Positions 1 to 8,910 of a stretch of DNA of 64,000 nt are shown here, piece by piece. Under the pieces are notes generated by a model. It did no database searches. It was given only the letters and a program-made list of their open reading frames with translations, and was not told the origin of the DNA. The translations under genes were made by a program, and so were the position numbers. Source of the stretch: Streptomyces roseifaciens (GTDB lineage Bacteria; Actinomycetota; Actinomycetes; Streptomycetales; Streptomycetaceae); the NCBI RefSeq assembly GCF_001445655.1, contig NZ_LNBE01000003.1, positions 848,529 through 912,528 on the forward strand, written 5' to 3'. Position 1 is the first letter of the stretch. Each line of letters starts with the position of its first letter.

Positions 1-2
1 GC

Positions 3-1451
3 CGGGCCGGCGGGTCCGCCACGGACGAAGAGGCCCAGCTCGTCTCCTACTACCGGCTGGAGGACCCGGGCGGCAGCGTCCTGGGCGTCGCCACGTCGGC
101 CGTGGACGTCACCGACCGTCACCGGGCCAACAAGGAGGACCGCCGCCGCACCGCCCTGATCGCCGACGCCTCCGTGCTGATCGGCACCACGCTCGAACTG
201 GAGCAGACCGCGCGCGAGCTCGCCGAGGTCGTGGTTCCCCGGCTGGCCGACGTGGCGGCCGTCGACATCCTCGACACCGTCGTCGACGGCGACCGCACCG
301 CCGCCCCGGACGGGCAGCCCGCCGTCTTCCGGGCGCTGGCCGTCGCCGCGGCGGGCGGGGCGGAGTCCTCGTCCGTCGCCGACGCCGTGCGGGCGGCCGA
401 CCCGCCCGGGCAGATCGCCAAGTACGACCCCGACCGGCTGGTCGCGCGCTGCGTGCGCACCGGCCGTCCGGTCAGGGTGTCGCACGTGCGCGCCGAGGAC
501 CTGCCGGGCATCGCCCGCGACGACGAGGCTGCCCGGCTGCTCGCCCGCGCCGGCCTGCACTCCTACATGGCCGTGCCGCTCATCGCCCGCGGCGAGGTGC
601 TCGGCGCCCTCGACCTCAAGCGCCTCACCGACCCGCGCCCCTTCGACGAGGCCGACGCCGCCCTCGCCGCCGAGCTCGCCGCCCGCGCCGCCGTCTCCAT
701 CGACAACGCCCGCTGGTACCAGCGCGAGCGCGCCACCGCCCTCACGCTGCAGCGCTCCCTGCTGCCCCAGCGGCCCCAGGACCCCAAGGGCCTGGAGATC
801 GCCTACCGCTACCAGCCCGCCGGCACCGCCAGCAGGGTCGGCGGCGACTGGTTCGACGTCGTCCCGCAGGACGGGGACAAGAGCGCCCTGGTCGTCGGCG
901 ACGTCATGGGCAGCGGCATCAACGCCGCGGCCGCCATGGGACAGCTGCGCACCGCCGCCCGCACCCTCGCCCAGCTCGGCCTCGACCCCGCCCGGGTGCT
1001 GCGCCACCTCGACCGCACCGCCAGTGGTCTCGACCAGATGATCGCCACGTGCCTGTACACCGTCTACGACCCGCAGGGCGGCACCTGCTGCGTGGCCAAC
1101 GCCGGGCACCTCCCGCCCGTCGTCCTGCGCCCGGGCCGCCCCCCGGCCCTCGTCGACCTCCCCGCCGGCGCCCCGCTCGGCGTCGGCGGCATCCCCTTCG
1201 AGAACACGGCCGTCGACCTCAAGCCCGGCGACCGCCTCGTCCTCTACACCGACGGCCTGGTGGAGACCCGCGACGAGTCCATCGACACCCGCCTCGAAGC
1301 CCTCCTGACCGTCCTGGCCGACGCCCCCGAAGGCCTGGAGGAAACCTGCGACCTCCTCCTGACGTCCCTGCGCTCCGGCAACGACCAGGACGACGTGGCC
1401 CTCCTCATCGCCCGCGCCGTCCCGCCGGACCCTGCAGCCCCGCAACCGTGA
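3..1451 (+). CDS. PAS-GAF-PP2C (SpoIIE-type) serine phosphatase, 5' partial
   Basis: The frame is open from the first bases, so the true start lies outside the window. The first ~35 codons read as the end of a PAS domain (GVATSAVDVTDRHRANKE). A GAF domain follows, then a SpoIIE-type PP2C phosphatase domain with its metal-binding aspartates (GGDWFDV, GDVMGSG, YTDGLVE). Proteins of this architecture dephosphorylate anti-sigma-factor antagonists in actinobacterial stress signalling; the PAS/GAF parts would sense ligand, light or redox. A GTG at 102 could be mistaken for the start but would cut the PAS domain. The last 47 bp overlap the convergent P450 gene. No partner anti-sigma gene is visible nearby, so the target is unknown. 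Confidence 0.9.
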   Translation, partial: RAGGSATDEEAQLVSYYRLEDPGGSVLGVATSAVDVTDRHRANKEDRRRTALIADASVLIGTTLELEQTARELAEVVVPRLADVAAVDILDTVVDGDRTAAPDGQPAVFRALAVAAAGGAESSSVADAVRAADPPGQIAKYDPDRLVARCVRTGRPVRVSHVRAEDLPGIARDDEAARLLARAGLHSYMAVPLIARGEVLGALDLKRLTDPRPFDEADAALAAELAARAAVSIDNARWYQRERATALTLQRSLLPQRPQDPKGLEIAYRYQPAGTASRVGGDWFDVVPQDGDKSALVVGDVMGSGINAAAAMGQLRTAARTLAQLGLDPARVLRHLDRTASGLDQMIATCLYTVYDPQGGTCCVANAGHLPPVVLRPGRPPALVDLPAGAPLGVGGIPFENTAVDLKPGDRLVLYTDGLVETRDESIDTRLEALLTVLADAPEGLEETCDLLLTSLRSGNDQDDVALLIARAVPPDPAAPQP

Positions 1452-2664
1452 CCGGAAGCTCCGTCAGCGCGTGCGACCGGAAGGAAGGCCGCCACCGCAG
1501 CGCGCCGGCGGGCACGGCGAGCGCGATGCCCGGCAGGCGGCGCAGCAGCGTGGCCAGGGCGATCCGGATCTCCATCCGGGCCAGCGCGGCGCCCAGGCAG
1601 TAGTGCATGCCCTGGCCGAGCGCCAGGTGGGCCTTGTCCTCGCGGTGGATGTCGAAGCGGTCCGGATCCGGGTAACGGGCCGGATCCCGGTGGGCCGAGG
1701 CGAGGCAGAGCAGCACGGTGTCGCCCTGCGGTATCAGGACGCCCCCGATCGCGACCGGTTCGACCGGGAAGCGCCGGACGGCCATCTGATTGGGGTGGCC
1801 GTGACGCAGCAGCTCCTCGACGGCGCCCGGCCACAGCGCCGGGTCCGCGCGCACCTCGTCCAGCTGGCCGGGGTGCCCGAGCAGGGTCAGCAGACCGCCG
1901 CTGATCAGGTGCTGGGTGTTCTCGGTGCCCGCCATGAGGACGAGGAAGGCGAGGGAGACCAGTTCGTCCTCGCCGAGCCGGTCGCCCTCGTCGCGCGCGG
2001 CGATCAGAGCGGACAGCAGGTCGTCCCCGGGCGCGGCCCTGCGCGCCGCGACCAGGTCCAGCAGGAAGCGGTGGATGCGCTCCACCGCCTCCCCGGCCCG
2101 GGCCGGGTGCTCGGGCGCGAACATGGTGGTCACGTCCGCGGCGAACGGCTTCCTTCCGGCCTCCGGCACGCAGAAGAGGTCGCCGATGACGGTCAGCGGC
2201 AGCGGTGCGGCGAACTCCGCGACCAGGTCGGCGCTTCCGTCCGCGGCGATGCGCGCGGCGAGCGCACCGGCGAGCCGGTCCGCCGCGGCCTGGACGCGCC
2301 CGTTCAGCTCCGCCACGCGCCGCGGCGTGAAGCCCTGGGAGACCAGGCGGCGCAGCCTCAGGTGGTCGGCCGCGTCGATGTTGAGCAGGTTGGCGTCCAG
2401 GGCGGGCGGCAGGGCGAAGCCCTTGAAACCGGTGCCGGAGTGCGCCTTGTTCACCGACAGCCGCGGGTCGGTGAGGGCGGCCCGCACGTCGGCCTCGCGG
2501 GTGACGAGCCAGACGGGCGAGCCGTCGGGAAGGGCGATCCGGTGCACGGGGCCCGCCGCCCGCAGGCGCGCGTGGACGGGGTGGGGGTCGGCGAAGAACG
2601 CGGCGTCGAACGGGCGCGGGAGGGCGGCGGTGCCGGTGGTACCGGTGCTGTCGGCGGTGTCCAT
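1405..2664 (-). CDS. Cytochrome P450
   Basis: Bacterial class I P450 of 419 aa. It has the I-helix oxygen-activation motif AGTENT, the K-helix E-x-x-R (EELLR) and the heme-binding loop LGQGMHYCLG with axial Cys at about residue 356. It would hydroxylate an unknown small molecule using ferredoxin partners not encoded nearby. The frame stays open far upstream, but the P450 fold begins at the chosen ATG (MDTADSTG...), and the upstream codons do not resemble a P450. The extreme 3' end overlaps the convergent phosphatase gene by 47 bp. It resembles the second P450 at 50.8 kb in the substrate-entry region (GPVHRI..DG.P.WLVTR) and heme region; both look CYP105/CYP107-like, from memory. Confidence 0.92.
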   Translation of the reverse strand: MDTADSTGTTGTAALPRPFDAAFFADPHPVHARLRAAGPVHRIALPDGSPVWLVTREADVRAALTDPRLSVNKAHSGTGFKGFALPPALDANLLNIDAADHLRLRRLVSQGFTPRRVAELNGRVQAAADRLAGALAARIAADGSADLVAEFAAPLPLTVIGDLFCVPEAGRKPFAADVTTMFAPEHPARAGEAVERIHRFLLDLVAARRAAPGDDLLSALIAARDEGDRLGEDELVSLAFLVLMAGTENTQHLISGGLLTLLGHPGQLDEVRADPALWPGAVEELLRHGHPNQMAVRRFPVEPVAIGGVLIPQGDTVLLCLASAHRDPARYPDPDRFDIHREDKAHLALGQGMHYCLGAALARMEIRIALATLLRRLPGIALAVPAGALRWRPSFRSHALTELPVTVAGLQGPAGRRGR

Positions 2665-2719
2665 CGTCCGAGCGTAGGACGGGTGCAGGACGGGCCCTTG
2701 CCCAGGTCGACCGCCGAGG

Positions 2720-3193
2720 TCAGCGCAGCTGTACGCGGTAGAGCGTGCGGCGGTCGTCGATGGTGAGCCGTACCTCGCCCTTGGCGCCCGCGTACGCTCC
2801 CGTGCCGCCGACGACGGCCGCATCGGCGCGGTACGGTCCCCGTCCGAAGCGGTTCTCCATGGACTCCAGGACCAGGGTGCCGTCGTTGCCCCGCAGCACG
2901 TAGCGGCACTGGGCGACCACGCCCTCGTAGCGCAGGAGCACCACCGTGCAGACGGCGCTGCCGTCGCCGGCGGGCTCGCCCGACGGGCCCTGCAGGTCGG
3001 CGTAGACGGACCAGGTGTCGCCTTCCTTGGGGTGCTCGGGCGGGCTGCCGGTGCGGTGGACGGCGGTCCACGCGAGGGTCTTCTCCCCGGCGGCCGCGGC
3101 GGGTTGAGGGGACGGCAGGGCGACGGCGACGGCAGTGGCCGCCACGGCGGCAACGGCGGCCACGGCGGCGGCTTGGCGGCGCATCGGGCGCAT
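2720..3193 (-). CDS. Secreted allene-oxide-cyclase-barrel-like protein
   Basis: 157 aa with a signal peptide (short Arg-rich N-terminus, Ala/Val-rich core, AAAA cleavage region near residue 35). The mature part looks like the eight-stranded barrel shared by allene-oxide-cyclase-like and dirigent-like proteins, mainly from the segment VVGGTGAYAGAKGEVRLT near the C-terminus. The chosen ATG follows GGAGGT with 5 nt spacing; the next in-frame ATG three codons later is an alternative. Bacterial members have no settled reaction; a small-molecule binding or cyclase role outside the cell is inference. Single gene, in the same direction as the P450 downstream, 55 bp apart. Confidence 0.65.
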   Translation of the reverse strand: MRPMRRQAAAVAAVAAVAATAVAVALPSPQPAAAAGEKTLAWTAVHRTGSPPEHPKEGDTWSVYADLQGPSGEPAGDGSAVCTVVLLRYEGVVAQCRYVLRGNDGTLVLESMENRFGRGPYRADAAVVGGTGAYAGAKGEVRLTIDDRRTLYRVQLR

Positions 3194-3297
3194 CGGGCAC
3201 CTCCGGCTCGTACGGACGGGTCGGGCACCCACGTACCCGCTCCTGGTGCGTTCACCCCACCCCGCGTATGGCGCCCGCACAATTCCCGTCACGAAGA

Positions 3298-3338
3298 CTT
3301 CACCCGCCGGGGAAGGGCGTTCATTCCGGCGGGTGAAG
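3298..3338. terminator. Hairpin terminator after the rbs operon
   Basis: Perfect 13-bp inverted repeat (CTTCACCCGCCGG at 3298-3310, complement at 3326-3338) with a 15-nt loop, 15 bp beyond the rbsK stop. There is no T-tract, which is usual for Streptomyces hairpin terminators. It also separates rbsK from the barrel-protein gene in the same direction. Confidence 0.7.
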
Positions 3339-3353
3339 GTCACGCATCCGGAA

Positions 3354-4307
3354 TCAGGTGAACTGTCCCGGCTCCGGCGGCAGTTCGTCCAGTGTCGGGT
3401 ACGAGGGCTGGGCACCCGGCCGGGTCACGGCCGCCGCGCCGACGCGCACCGCGAAGCGGACGGCCTCGGGCAGCGGTGCGCCGGCCGCCAGCCGGGCCGC
3501 GAGCGCACCGGTGAAGGCGTCGCCGGCGCCCGTGGTGTCCACGGCCTCGGCCTCGACGCCGGGCACCGCCACCGCTTCCCCGGCCCCCGACTCCAGGACC
3601 AGCGCACCCTCGGCGCCGAGGGTGACGACGACCGAGCGGGCGCCCTGGTCGCGCAGGGAGCGGGCCCACGCCTGCGGCGAGCCGTCCACGAGCTGCGTCA
3701 GGTGCCGGGCCTCGTGCTCGTTGACGACCAGCGGGTCGGCCGCCGCGAGGAGTTCGGGGTCCAGGCGGTCCGGGACGGGCGAGGGGTTGACCACGACCCG
3801 CGTGCCGGCCTCGCGCGCGGTCTCGGCGGCCGCCCGTACGGTCGCCGGGGGGATCTCCAGCTGGATCGAGACGACCGCCGACGCGGCGATCACCTCCCGG
3901 GCGGCCTCGACCTCCTCGGGGAGGAGGTGCGCGTTCGCACCCGGCGAGACCACGATGCTGTTGTCGCCGTCCGGCCCGACGACGATCATCGCCGTGCCCG
4001 TCCGGGCGCCCTCCTCCACCAGCACGTGCCGCAGCTCCGTGCCGGCCTCGCGCTGGCCTTCCAGCAGCAGCTCGCCGAACGCGTCGTCACCGACCTTGGC
4101 CAGCAGGGCCGTCCGGGCGCCGAGGCGGGCCGCGGCCGCGGCCTGGTTGGCGCCCTTGCCGCCCGCCGATTCGACCAGATCCGTGCCCAGGACCGTCTCG
4201 CCCGCCCCGGGCCGGCGGTCCACCCGCACCGTCAGGTCCGCGTTGGCCGACCCCACGACCAGTACGTCGTACATCCGCTCGATCCGTTCGCTCTGTGTGT
4301 CACCCAT
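3354..4307 (-). CDS. rbsK: Ribokinase
   Basis: PfkB-family sugar kinase of 317 aa that phosphorylates ribose at O5 after uptake. Visible signatures are the N-terminal substrate-binding GGKGANQAAAAARLG and the C-terminal anion hole/catalytic motif DTTGAGDAFTGAL with the catalytic Asp. The ATG at 4307 overlaps the rbsB stop by 8 bp (ATGGGTGA), arguing for translational coupling; an ATG at 4274 (MYDVLVVG) is the alternative and fits the family N-terminus slightly better. Last gene of the ribose operon, followed by a strong hairpin. No rbsD pyranase gene is present in this operon. Confidence 0.93.
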   Translation of the reverse strand: MGDTQSERIERMYDVLVVGSANADLTVRVDRRPGAGETVLGTDLVESAGGKGANQAAAAARLGARTALLAKVGDDAFGELLLEGQREAGTELRHVLVEEGARTGTAMIVVGPDGDNSIVVSPGANAHLLPEEVEAAREVIAASAVVSIQLEIPPATVRAAAETAREAGTRVVVNPSPVPDRLDPELLAAADPLVVNEHEARHLTQLVDGSPQAWARSLRDQGARSVVVTLGAEGALVLESGAGEAVAVPGVEAEAVDTTGAGDAFTGALAARLAAGAPLPEAVRFAVRVGAAAVTRPGAQPSYPTLDELPPEPGQFT

Positions 4308-5220
4308 CGAAATCCGCCGCGTTCTTCCTGTCGACCAGCACCACCGGCACCTTGACCCGTGCCGGCAGCTTCTCACCCTTCGAGGCCTTGACCGCCCAGT
4401 CCACGGCCTGCCGCCCCAGCAGCTTCGGCTGCTGGGCGACGGTCGCGGTCAGCGTGCCCGCGCGCACGGCGGCGATCCCGTCCGGGGTGCCGTCGAACGC
4501 GACGACCTTGACGCCCTTGCCCGCCGCGGAGCCCAGCGCCTTGGCGGCGCCGAGCGCCATCTCGTCGTTCGCGGCGAAGACCCCGGCGACGTCCCGGTGC
4601 GCCTGGAGCATGTTCGCCATCACGTCCATGCCCTTGGTGCGGTCGAAGTCGGCGGGCTGGCGGGCCACGACCTCGATGCCCGGGTAGGCCCTGATGCCCT
4701 CCTCGAACCCCTTGCCGCGCTCGCGCGCCGCCGACGTCCCCGGCTGCCCCTCCAGGAAGGCCACCTTCCCCTTGCCGCCGAGGGATTCGGCGAGCGTCCG
4801 CGCCGCCAGCCTTCCGCCCGCGACGTTGTCGGAGGCGATCGTCGAGCCGACCCGGCCGCCGTTCACCCCGCGGTCGATGGAGATCACCGGCACCTTCGCC
4901 CGATTGGCCACGCCCACCGCCGGGACGGCCGCGTCGGAGTCCACGGGGTTGATGACGGCCGCCTTGACGTTCTGGCTGGTGAACGTCTCCATCTGGTTGA
5001 TCTGCTGGGTGGGGTCGTTCTGCGCGTCCGTGATGTTGATCTTCAGTCCGCGGGCCTTCGCCTCCGCCTGGGCACCCTCCTTGATGCCGACGAAGAACGG
5101 GTTGTTCATCGTGGACAGGGCGAGCCCGAGGTCGGTGCCGCCGCCGCGGTCGCAGCCGGACAGGGCCAGCGCCGCCGTGAGCGCCGCAGCCGCCGTCGCC
5201 GCGAGCCTGCGCCCCCTCAC
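4300..5220 (-). CDS. rbsB: Ribose ABC transporter, substrate-binding lipoprotein
   Basis: 306 aa periplasmic-binding-protein-like (Peripla_BP_4) lipoprotein. The N-terminus is a lipoprotein signal ending in lipobox LSGC, so the protein should be anchored outside the membrane. Ligand-binding family signatures include STMNNPFFVGIKEGA, INPVDSDA and AANDEMALGAAKAL. The GTG start at 5220 overlaps the rbsC stop as GTGA. It would deliver ribose, or possibly another pentose, to RbsC/RbsA. The adjacent ribokinase supports ribose, but the sequence alone does not fix the sugar. Confidence 0.93.
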   Translation of the reverse strand: MRGRRLAATAAAALTAALALSGCDRGGGTDLGLALSTMNNPFFVGIKEGAQAEAKARGLKINITDAQNDPTQQINQMETFTSQNVKAAVINPVDSDAAVPAVGVANRAKVPVISIDRGVNGGRVGSTIASDNVAGGRLAARTLAESLGGKGKVAFLEGQPGTSAARERGKGFEEGIRAYPGIEVVARQPADFDRTKGMDVMANMLQAHRDVAGVFAANDEMALGAAKALGSAAGKGVKVVAFDGTPDGIAAVRAGTLTATVAQQPKLLGRQAVDWAVKASKGEKLPARVKVPVVLVDRKNAADFDG

Positions 5221-6194
5221 CGGGCGCTCCGGCGGCGCAGCGTGTCGAGCAGCACGGCCAGGGCGATGACGAGGCCGGTGGCGACCTGCTGCCAGAACGC
5301 CGACACGCTCAGCAGGTTGAGGCCGTTGCGCAGCACCGCGAGGATCAGCGCGCCGATGAGGGTCCCGGAGGCCTTGCCGGAGCCGCCGGACAGGCTCGCC
5401 CCGCCGATCACGACGGCGGCGATGGCGTCCAGCTCGTAGCCGACGGCCGCCTGCGGCTGCGCGGAGGTCAGCCGGGCGGCCAGGACGATGCCGGCCACGG
5501 CGGCGAACAGCCCGGAGAGCGCGTAGATGACGAGCTTGCGGCGCTTGACGTCGATGCCCGAGAGCCGGGCCGCCTCCTCGTTGCCGCCGATCGCGAACAT
5601 CGCGCGGCCGGTGTACGTACGGGCCAGGACCAGCGCAGCGAGCGCCCCCATGGCGACCGTCACGAGGACCGGCACGGGCAGCCGGCCGCCGAGGGTGTCG
5701 CCGAGCCGGCCGACGGACGAGGGGAAGGCGATGGGGGAACCCCCGGAGATCACGAGGGCCAGGCCGCGGCCGACCGAGAGCATCGCCAGGGTGGCGATGA
5801 AGGCGGGAAGTCTCCCGTACGCGACGAGGGCGCCGGAGAGCAGGCCGGCGCCCGCGCCCACCGCGAGGCCGAGCAGCACGGCGACCCAGACCGGCAGGCC
5901 CTCCTTCGTCGCCGCCCAGGCGACGACGGTCGCGGAGAGCGCGGCCACCGAGCCGACGGACAGGTCGATGCCCGCCGACACGATCACGAAGGTCACGCCG
6001 AACGCGAGGATCGCCGTCACCGACGCCTGCACGCCCACGTTGAGGAGGTTCTGCCCGTTGAGGAAGTCCCGGGACAGCGCTGCCATCACCACGACCAGGG
6101 CGACCAGGCCGCCCAGCGGGCCGTTGCGGAGCACCGCTCTCGTGAACCACTGCCCCGTACTGCTCCCGGGCGCCCGCAGCACCTCAGCCGACAT
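5217..6194 (-). CDS. rbsC: Ribose ABC transporter permease
   Basis: 325 aa BPD_transp_2 permease with about 8-10 hydrophobic segments. It has the family signature AGIDLSVGSVAALSATVVAW near residues 95-115 and a C-terminal loop (VVIGGASLSGGSGKASGT) that contacts the ATPase. Its ATG lies inside the end of rbsA (11-bp overlap) and its stop overlaps rbsB, so rbsA, rbsC and rbsB are translationally coupled. It forms the membrane channel of the ribose importer. Confidence 0.94.
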   Translation of the reverse strand: MSAEVLRAPGSSTGQWFTRAVLRNGPLGGLVALVVVMAALSRDFLNGQNLLNVGVQASVTAILAFGVTFVIVSAGIDLSVGSVAALSATVVAWAATKEGLPVWVAVLLGLAVGAGAGLLSGALVAYGRLPAFIATLAMLSVGRGLALVISGGSPIAFPSSVGRLGDTLGGRLPVPVLVTVAMGALAALVLARTYTGRAMFAIGGNEEAARLSGIDVKRRKLVIYALSGLFAAVAGIVLAARLTSAQPQAAVGYELDAIAAVVIGGASLSGGSGKASGTLIGALILAVLRNGLNLLSVSAFWQQVATGLVIALAVLLDTLRRRSAR

Positions 6195-7752
6195 CGGAGC
6201 CCTCCATCGCGCTCGCTTCGTACGTGTTCCCGGTGTGCACCGGCCGGACGGCCAGTTCCATCACCGCGTCCTGCGTGGCCCGTTCGCCCGACAGCTCGCC
6301 GGCGATCCGGCCCTGGGCCATGACCAGCACCCGGTCGCTCATGCCGAGCACCTCGGGCAGGTCGCTGGAGATCATCAGCACCGCGCAGCCCGCCGCCGTC
6401 AGCTCGTTGACGAGCCGGTAGATCTCGACCTTCGCGCCGACGTCGACGCCGCGCGTCGGCTCGTCGAGGATCAGCAGCCGGGCCCCGGCCAGCAGCCACT
6501 TGCCGATGACGACCTTCTGCTGGTTGCCACCGGAGAGGGTGCGCGCGGTCTGCTCCAGCCCGCTCATGCGCACCTTGAGCCGCTCGGCGACCTCGGCCGC
6601 CCGCCGGCGCTGTCCGCGCCGGTCGACGAACCCGCCCCGGGCGTCCTGCTCCAGCCGGGCCAGGGTGAGGTTGTCGCCCAGCGAGGCGTCCAGCAGCAGG
6701 CCCTGGCCCTTGCGGTCCTCGGGGACGAGGCCGACCCCGGCCCGCATCGCCGCCCGCACGTCGCCGCGCGCCGGCGCCCGGCCGTCGACCTCGACGGTCC
6801 CGGCGTCGTAGCGGTCGACGCCGAACAGCGCCCGCGCCACCTCCGTACGGCCCGCGCCGACCAGTCCCGCGAGGCCCACGACCTCCCCGGCCCGGACGTC
6901 GAAGCCGACGTCGCTGAAGGCGGGTGCGCGGGTCAGCCCGCGCACGCGCAGGAGCGGCGCCCCGGGCTCCGCGGGCCGCTCGCGCGGGTACTGCTCGGCG
7001 ATGTCGCGGCCGACCATCAGCCGGATCAGCTCGTTCTCGTCCGTCGTGGCGGGCACTTCGGCCACCGAACGGCCGTCGCGCAGCACCGTCACCCGGTCCC
7101 CGAGCGCGGCGATCTCGTCCAGGTGGTGGGTGATGAAGATGACGCCCACGCCGCTGTCGCGCAGCTCGCGCACGATGGCGAAGAGCGTGCCCACCTCATC
7201 GGAGGTGAGCACCGCCGTCGGCTCGTCCATGATCAGGACGCGGGCGTCCAGGCTCAGGGCCTTGGCGATCTCGACCATCTGGAGCCGGGCGATGCCGAGC
7301 CCGGCGACCGGTGCGGCGGGGGAGACGTCCAGCCGGACGCGGCGCAGCAGCTCGGCCGCCCGGGCGCGCATGGTGCGCTTGTCGATCAGCCCGAGTGCGG
7401 TGCGCGGCTGGCGGCCCAGGAAGATGTTCTCGGCGACGGTCAGTCCGGGGACGAGGTTGAACTCCTGGTGGATGGTGGCGATGCCGAGCCGTTCCGCGTC
7501 GTGCGCGGAGCGGACCGCGGCCTCGCGGCCGTCCATCAGGATGCGGCCCCCGTCGGGCCGGTGGACGCCGGAGAGCATCTTGATCAGCGTGCTCTTGCCG
7601 GCGCCGTTCTCGCCGAGGAGGACGTGCACCTCTCCCGCGCGGAGGCTCAAGTCGACCCCGTCCAGGGCGCGGACGCCCGGGAACGACTTGGTGACGCCTT
7701 CGACCCGCAGCAGTTCGCGGCCGCCCGGTACGTCGTCGTCGACGCCGGTCAT
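6184..7752 (-). CDS. rbsA: Ribose ABC transporter, duplicated ATPase
   Basis: 522 aa with two ATP-binding cassettes, as usual for sugar importers of this class. The first cassette has Walker A GENGAGKST, an atypical signature region (GLGIARLQMVEIAKALS) and Walker B ILIMDEPTA. The second has a degenerate Walker A (GLVGAGRTEVARALFG), signature LSGGNQQKVVIGKWL and Walker B LLILDEPTRGVDVGAK. Degeneracy of the second P-loop is known in the RbsA/XylG family. It powers ribose import. It lies 55 bp downstream of the LacI gene and probably belongs to the same transcript. Confidence 0.94.
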   Translation of the reverse strand: MTGVDDDVPGGRELLRVEGVTKSFPGVRALDGVDLSLRAGEVHVLLGENGAGKSTLIKMLSGVHRPDGGRILMDGREAAVRSAHDAERLGIATIHQEFNLVPGLTVAENIFLGRQPRTALGLIDKRTMRARAAELLRRVRLDVSPAAPVAGLGIARLQMVEIAKALSLDARVLIMDEPTAVLTSDEVGTLFAIVRELRDSGVGVIFITHHLDEIAALGDRVTVLRDGRSVAEVPATTDENELIRLMVGRDIAEQYPRERPAEPGAPLLRVRGLTRAPAFSDVGFDVRAGEVVGLAGLVGAGRTEVARALFGVDRYDAGTVEVDGRAPARGDVRAAMRAGVGLVPEDRKGQGLLLDASLGDNLTLARLEQDARGGFVDRRGQRRRAAEVAERLKVRMSGLEQTARTLSGGNQQKVVIGKWLLAGARLLILDEPTRGVDVGAKVEIYRLVNELTAAGCAVLMISSDLPEVLGMSDRVLVMAQGRIAGELSGERATQDAVMELAVRPVHTGNTYEASAMEGSDVG

Positions 7753-7773
7753 GCGCTGCCCCTCTCCTGTCCT

Positions 7774-7815
7774 GATGTCAGTCGGCCCGATGTCGGTCGG
7801 CCCGATGTCAGTCGG
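7774..7815. repeat. Triplicated 15-bp tandem repeat between rbsR and rbsA
   Basis: Nearly three copies of GATGTCAGTCGGCCC (second copy with one A-to-G change, third truncated after 12 bp). The block runs from the last codons of the LacI gene into the spacer before rbsA. It looks like replication slippage. It might modulate the distance between the two genes. Confidence 0.75.
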
Positions 7816-8809
7816 TCGGTGGTTCGCCGCACGAGCGGCGCCGCACGAGGTGCGCGGGGAGCAGCACCGACGGCGCCTCGCGCCCCTCGATCCGCTCCAG
7901 CAGCGTGTGCACGGCGGCCCGGCCCAGCTCGCGCGTCGGCTGGGCGACGGCGGTCAGCGGCGGGTCGAGGTGGGCGAACCACGCCACGTCGTCGAAGGCG
8001 ACGAGTGCCACGTCGGAGGGGACGCGCAGCCCCCGCGCCCGCACCTCGTCCAGGGCGCCGAGCGCCATCAGGTTGTCGGTGGCCAGCACGGCGTCCGGCG
8101 GTTCCGCGAGGTCCAGCAGCCGCCGCATCACCTGCCTGCCGCCCTCCGGGCGCAGGTCGGGCGACGAGCCGATGCGCTCGGGCGGCAGGGGGATGCCGTG
8201 CGCGGCGAGGGCCGTGCGGAAGGACTCCAGGCGCTCGTCCCCGACGGGCGTGCCGGCCGGCGCGACGATGACGGCCGGCCGGCGCCGCCCCAGCGCCGCA
8301 AGGTGCGCGGCCAGCTCCGTCAGCGCGGCCCGCCCCTCCGCCCGTACGCACGGGGCGGCGACGCCCGGCACCTCGCGGTCGAGGAGCACGAGCGGGGTGC
8401 CGGCGGCGACGGCCTCGCCGAGCATGGCCGAGCCGGTGCCGGCCGAGCTGACCAGCAGGCCGTCGATGCGCCGGTCGAGGAGGGTGCGGATGTGGTCGTC
8501 CTGCTGCTCCGGGCTCTCGCCGGCGTTCCCGATGATCAGGCTGTACCCCAGCCGCCGGGCCTCCTGCTCGACCGCGTCGGCCAGTTCGGTGAAGAAGGGG
8601 TTGCGCAGGTCGCTGATGACCAGCCCGAGCGTACGGGTCCGGGCGGTGCGCAGGGCGCGGGCGACGACGTTGGGCCGGTAGCCCAGCTCGGCCACGGCGG
8701 CCAGCACGCGCTCGCGGGTCTCGGCCACGGGCGAGCGGCCGTTGAGGACGCGGGAGACGGTGGCGACGGAGACGCCGGCCCGCTCGGCGACGTCCTTGAT
8801 GTTCGCCAT
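7808..8809 (-). CDS. rbsR: LacI-family transcriptional repressor of the ribose operon
   Basis: 333 aa. N-terminal helix-turn-helix and hinge (MANIKDVAERAGVSVATVSRVLNG, ending in the RPNVVARALRT hinge region), followed by a periplasmic-binding-like sensor domain (LGLVISDLRNPFFTEL; VALVAFDD). As first gene of the rbs transcript with palindromic operators immediately upstream, it most likely represses the operon and is released by ribose or ribose phosphate; this is inference from position. The sensor domain resembles ribose/galactose sensors but does not fix the ligand. Confidence 0.9.
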   Translation of the reverse strand: MANIKDVAERAGVSVATVSRVLNGRSPVAETRERVLAAVAELGYRPNVVARALRTARTRTLGLVISDLRNPFFTELADAVEQEARRLGYSLIIGNAGESPEQQDDHIRTLLDRRIDGLLVSSAGTGSAMLGEAVAAGTPLVLLDREVPGVAAPCVRAEGRAALTELAAHLAALGRRRPAVIVAPAGTPVGDERLESFRTALAAHGIPLPPERIGSSPDLRPEGGRQVMRRLLDLAEPPDAVLATDNLMALGALDEVRARGLRVPSDVALVAFDDVAWFAHLDPPLTAVAQPTRELGRAAVHTLLERIEGREAPSVLLPAHLVRRRSCGEPPTD

Positions 8810-8834
8810 GGCGCTGCGCCTCCCGGTCCCCGAT

Positions 8835-8849
8835 GTGCAATCGATTTCG
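8835..8849. promoter_or_regulatory. LacI-type operator, proximal
   Basis: Palindromic core AATCGATT (8839-8846) in the 5' region of the LacI gene, about 26 bp before its start. It shares the 8-bp core of the second site 32 bp further upstream, the paired arrangement expected for an autoregulated LacI-family operon. Confidence 0.7.
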
Positions 8850-8870
8850 TGCCGCTGTCGTGCCGGTCAG

Positions 8871-8882
8871 GTAATCGATTAC
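8871..8882. promoter_or_regulatory. LacI-type operator, distal
   Basis: Perfect 12-bp palindrome GTAATCGATTAC with the central CpG typical of LacI-family operators. Centre-to-centre distance to the proximal AATCGATT copy is 34 bp, a little over three helical turns, so cooperative binding is plausible. Confidence 0.78.
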
Positions 8883-8910
8883 ACGCCCGGGCCGTCAAGG
8901 TTTCGCCGGG

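Noticed and set aside
1405..3282. A 625-codon minus-strand frame spanning the P450 and beyond
   Set aside because: Only the part from 2664 down is P450; the upstream codons overlap the secreted barrel gene in another frame and have no family similarity. High G+C keeps frames open by chance.
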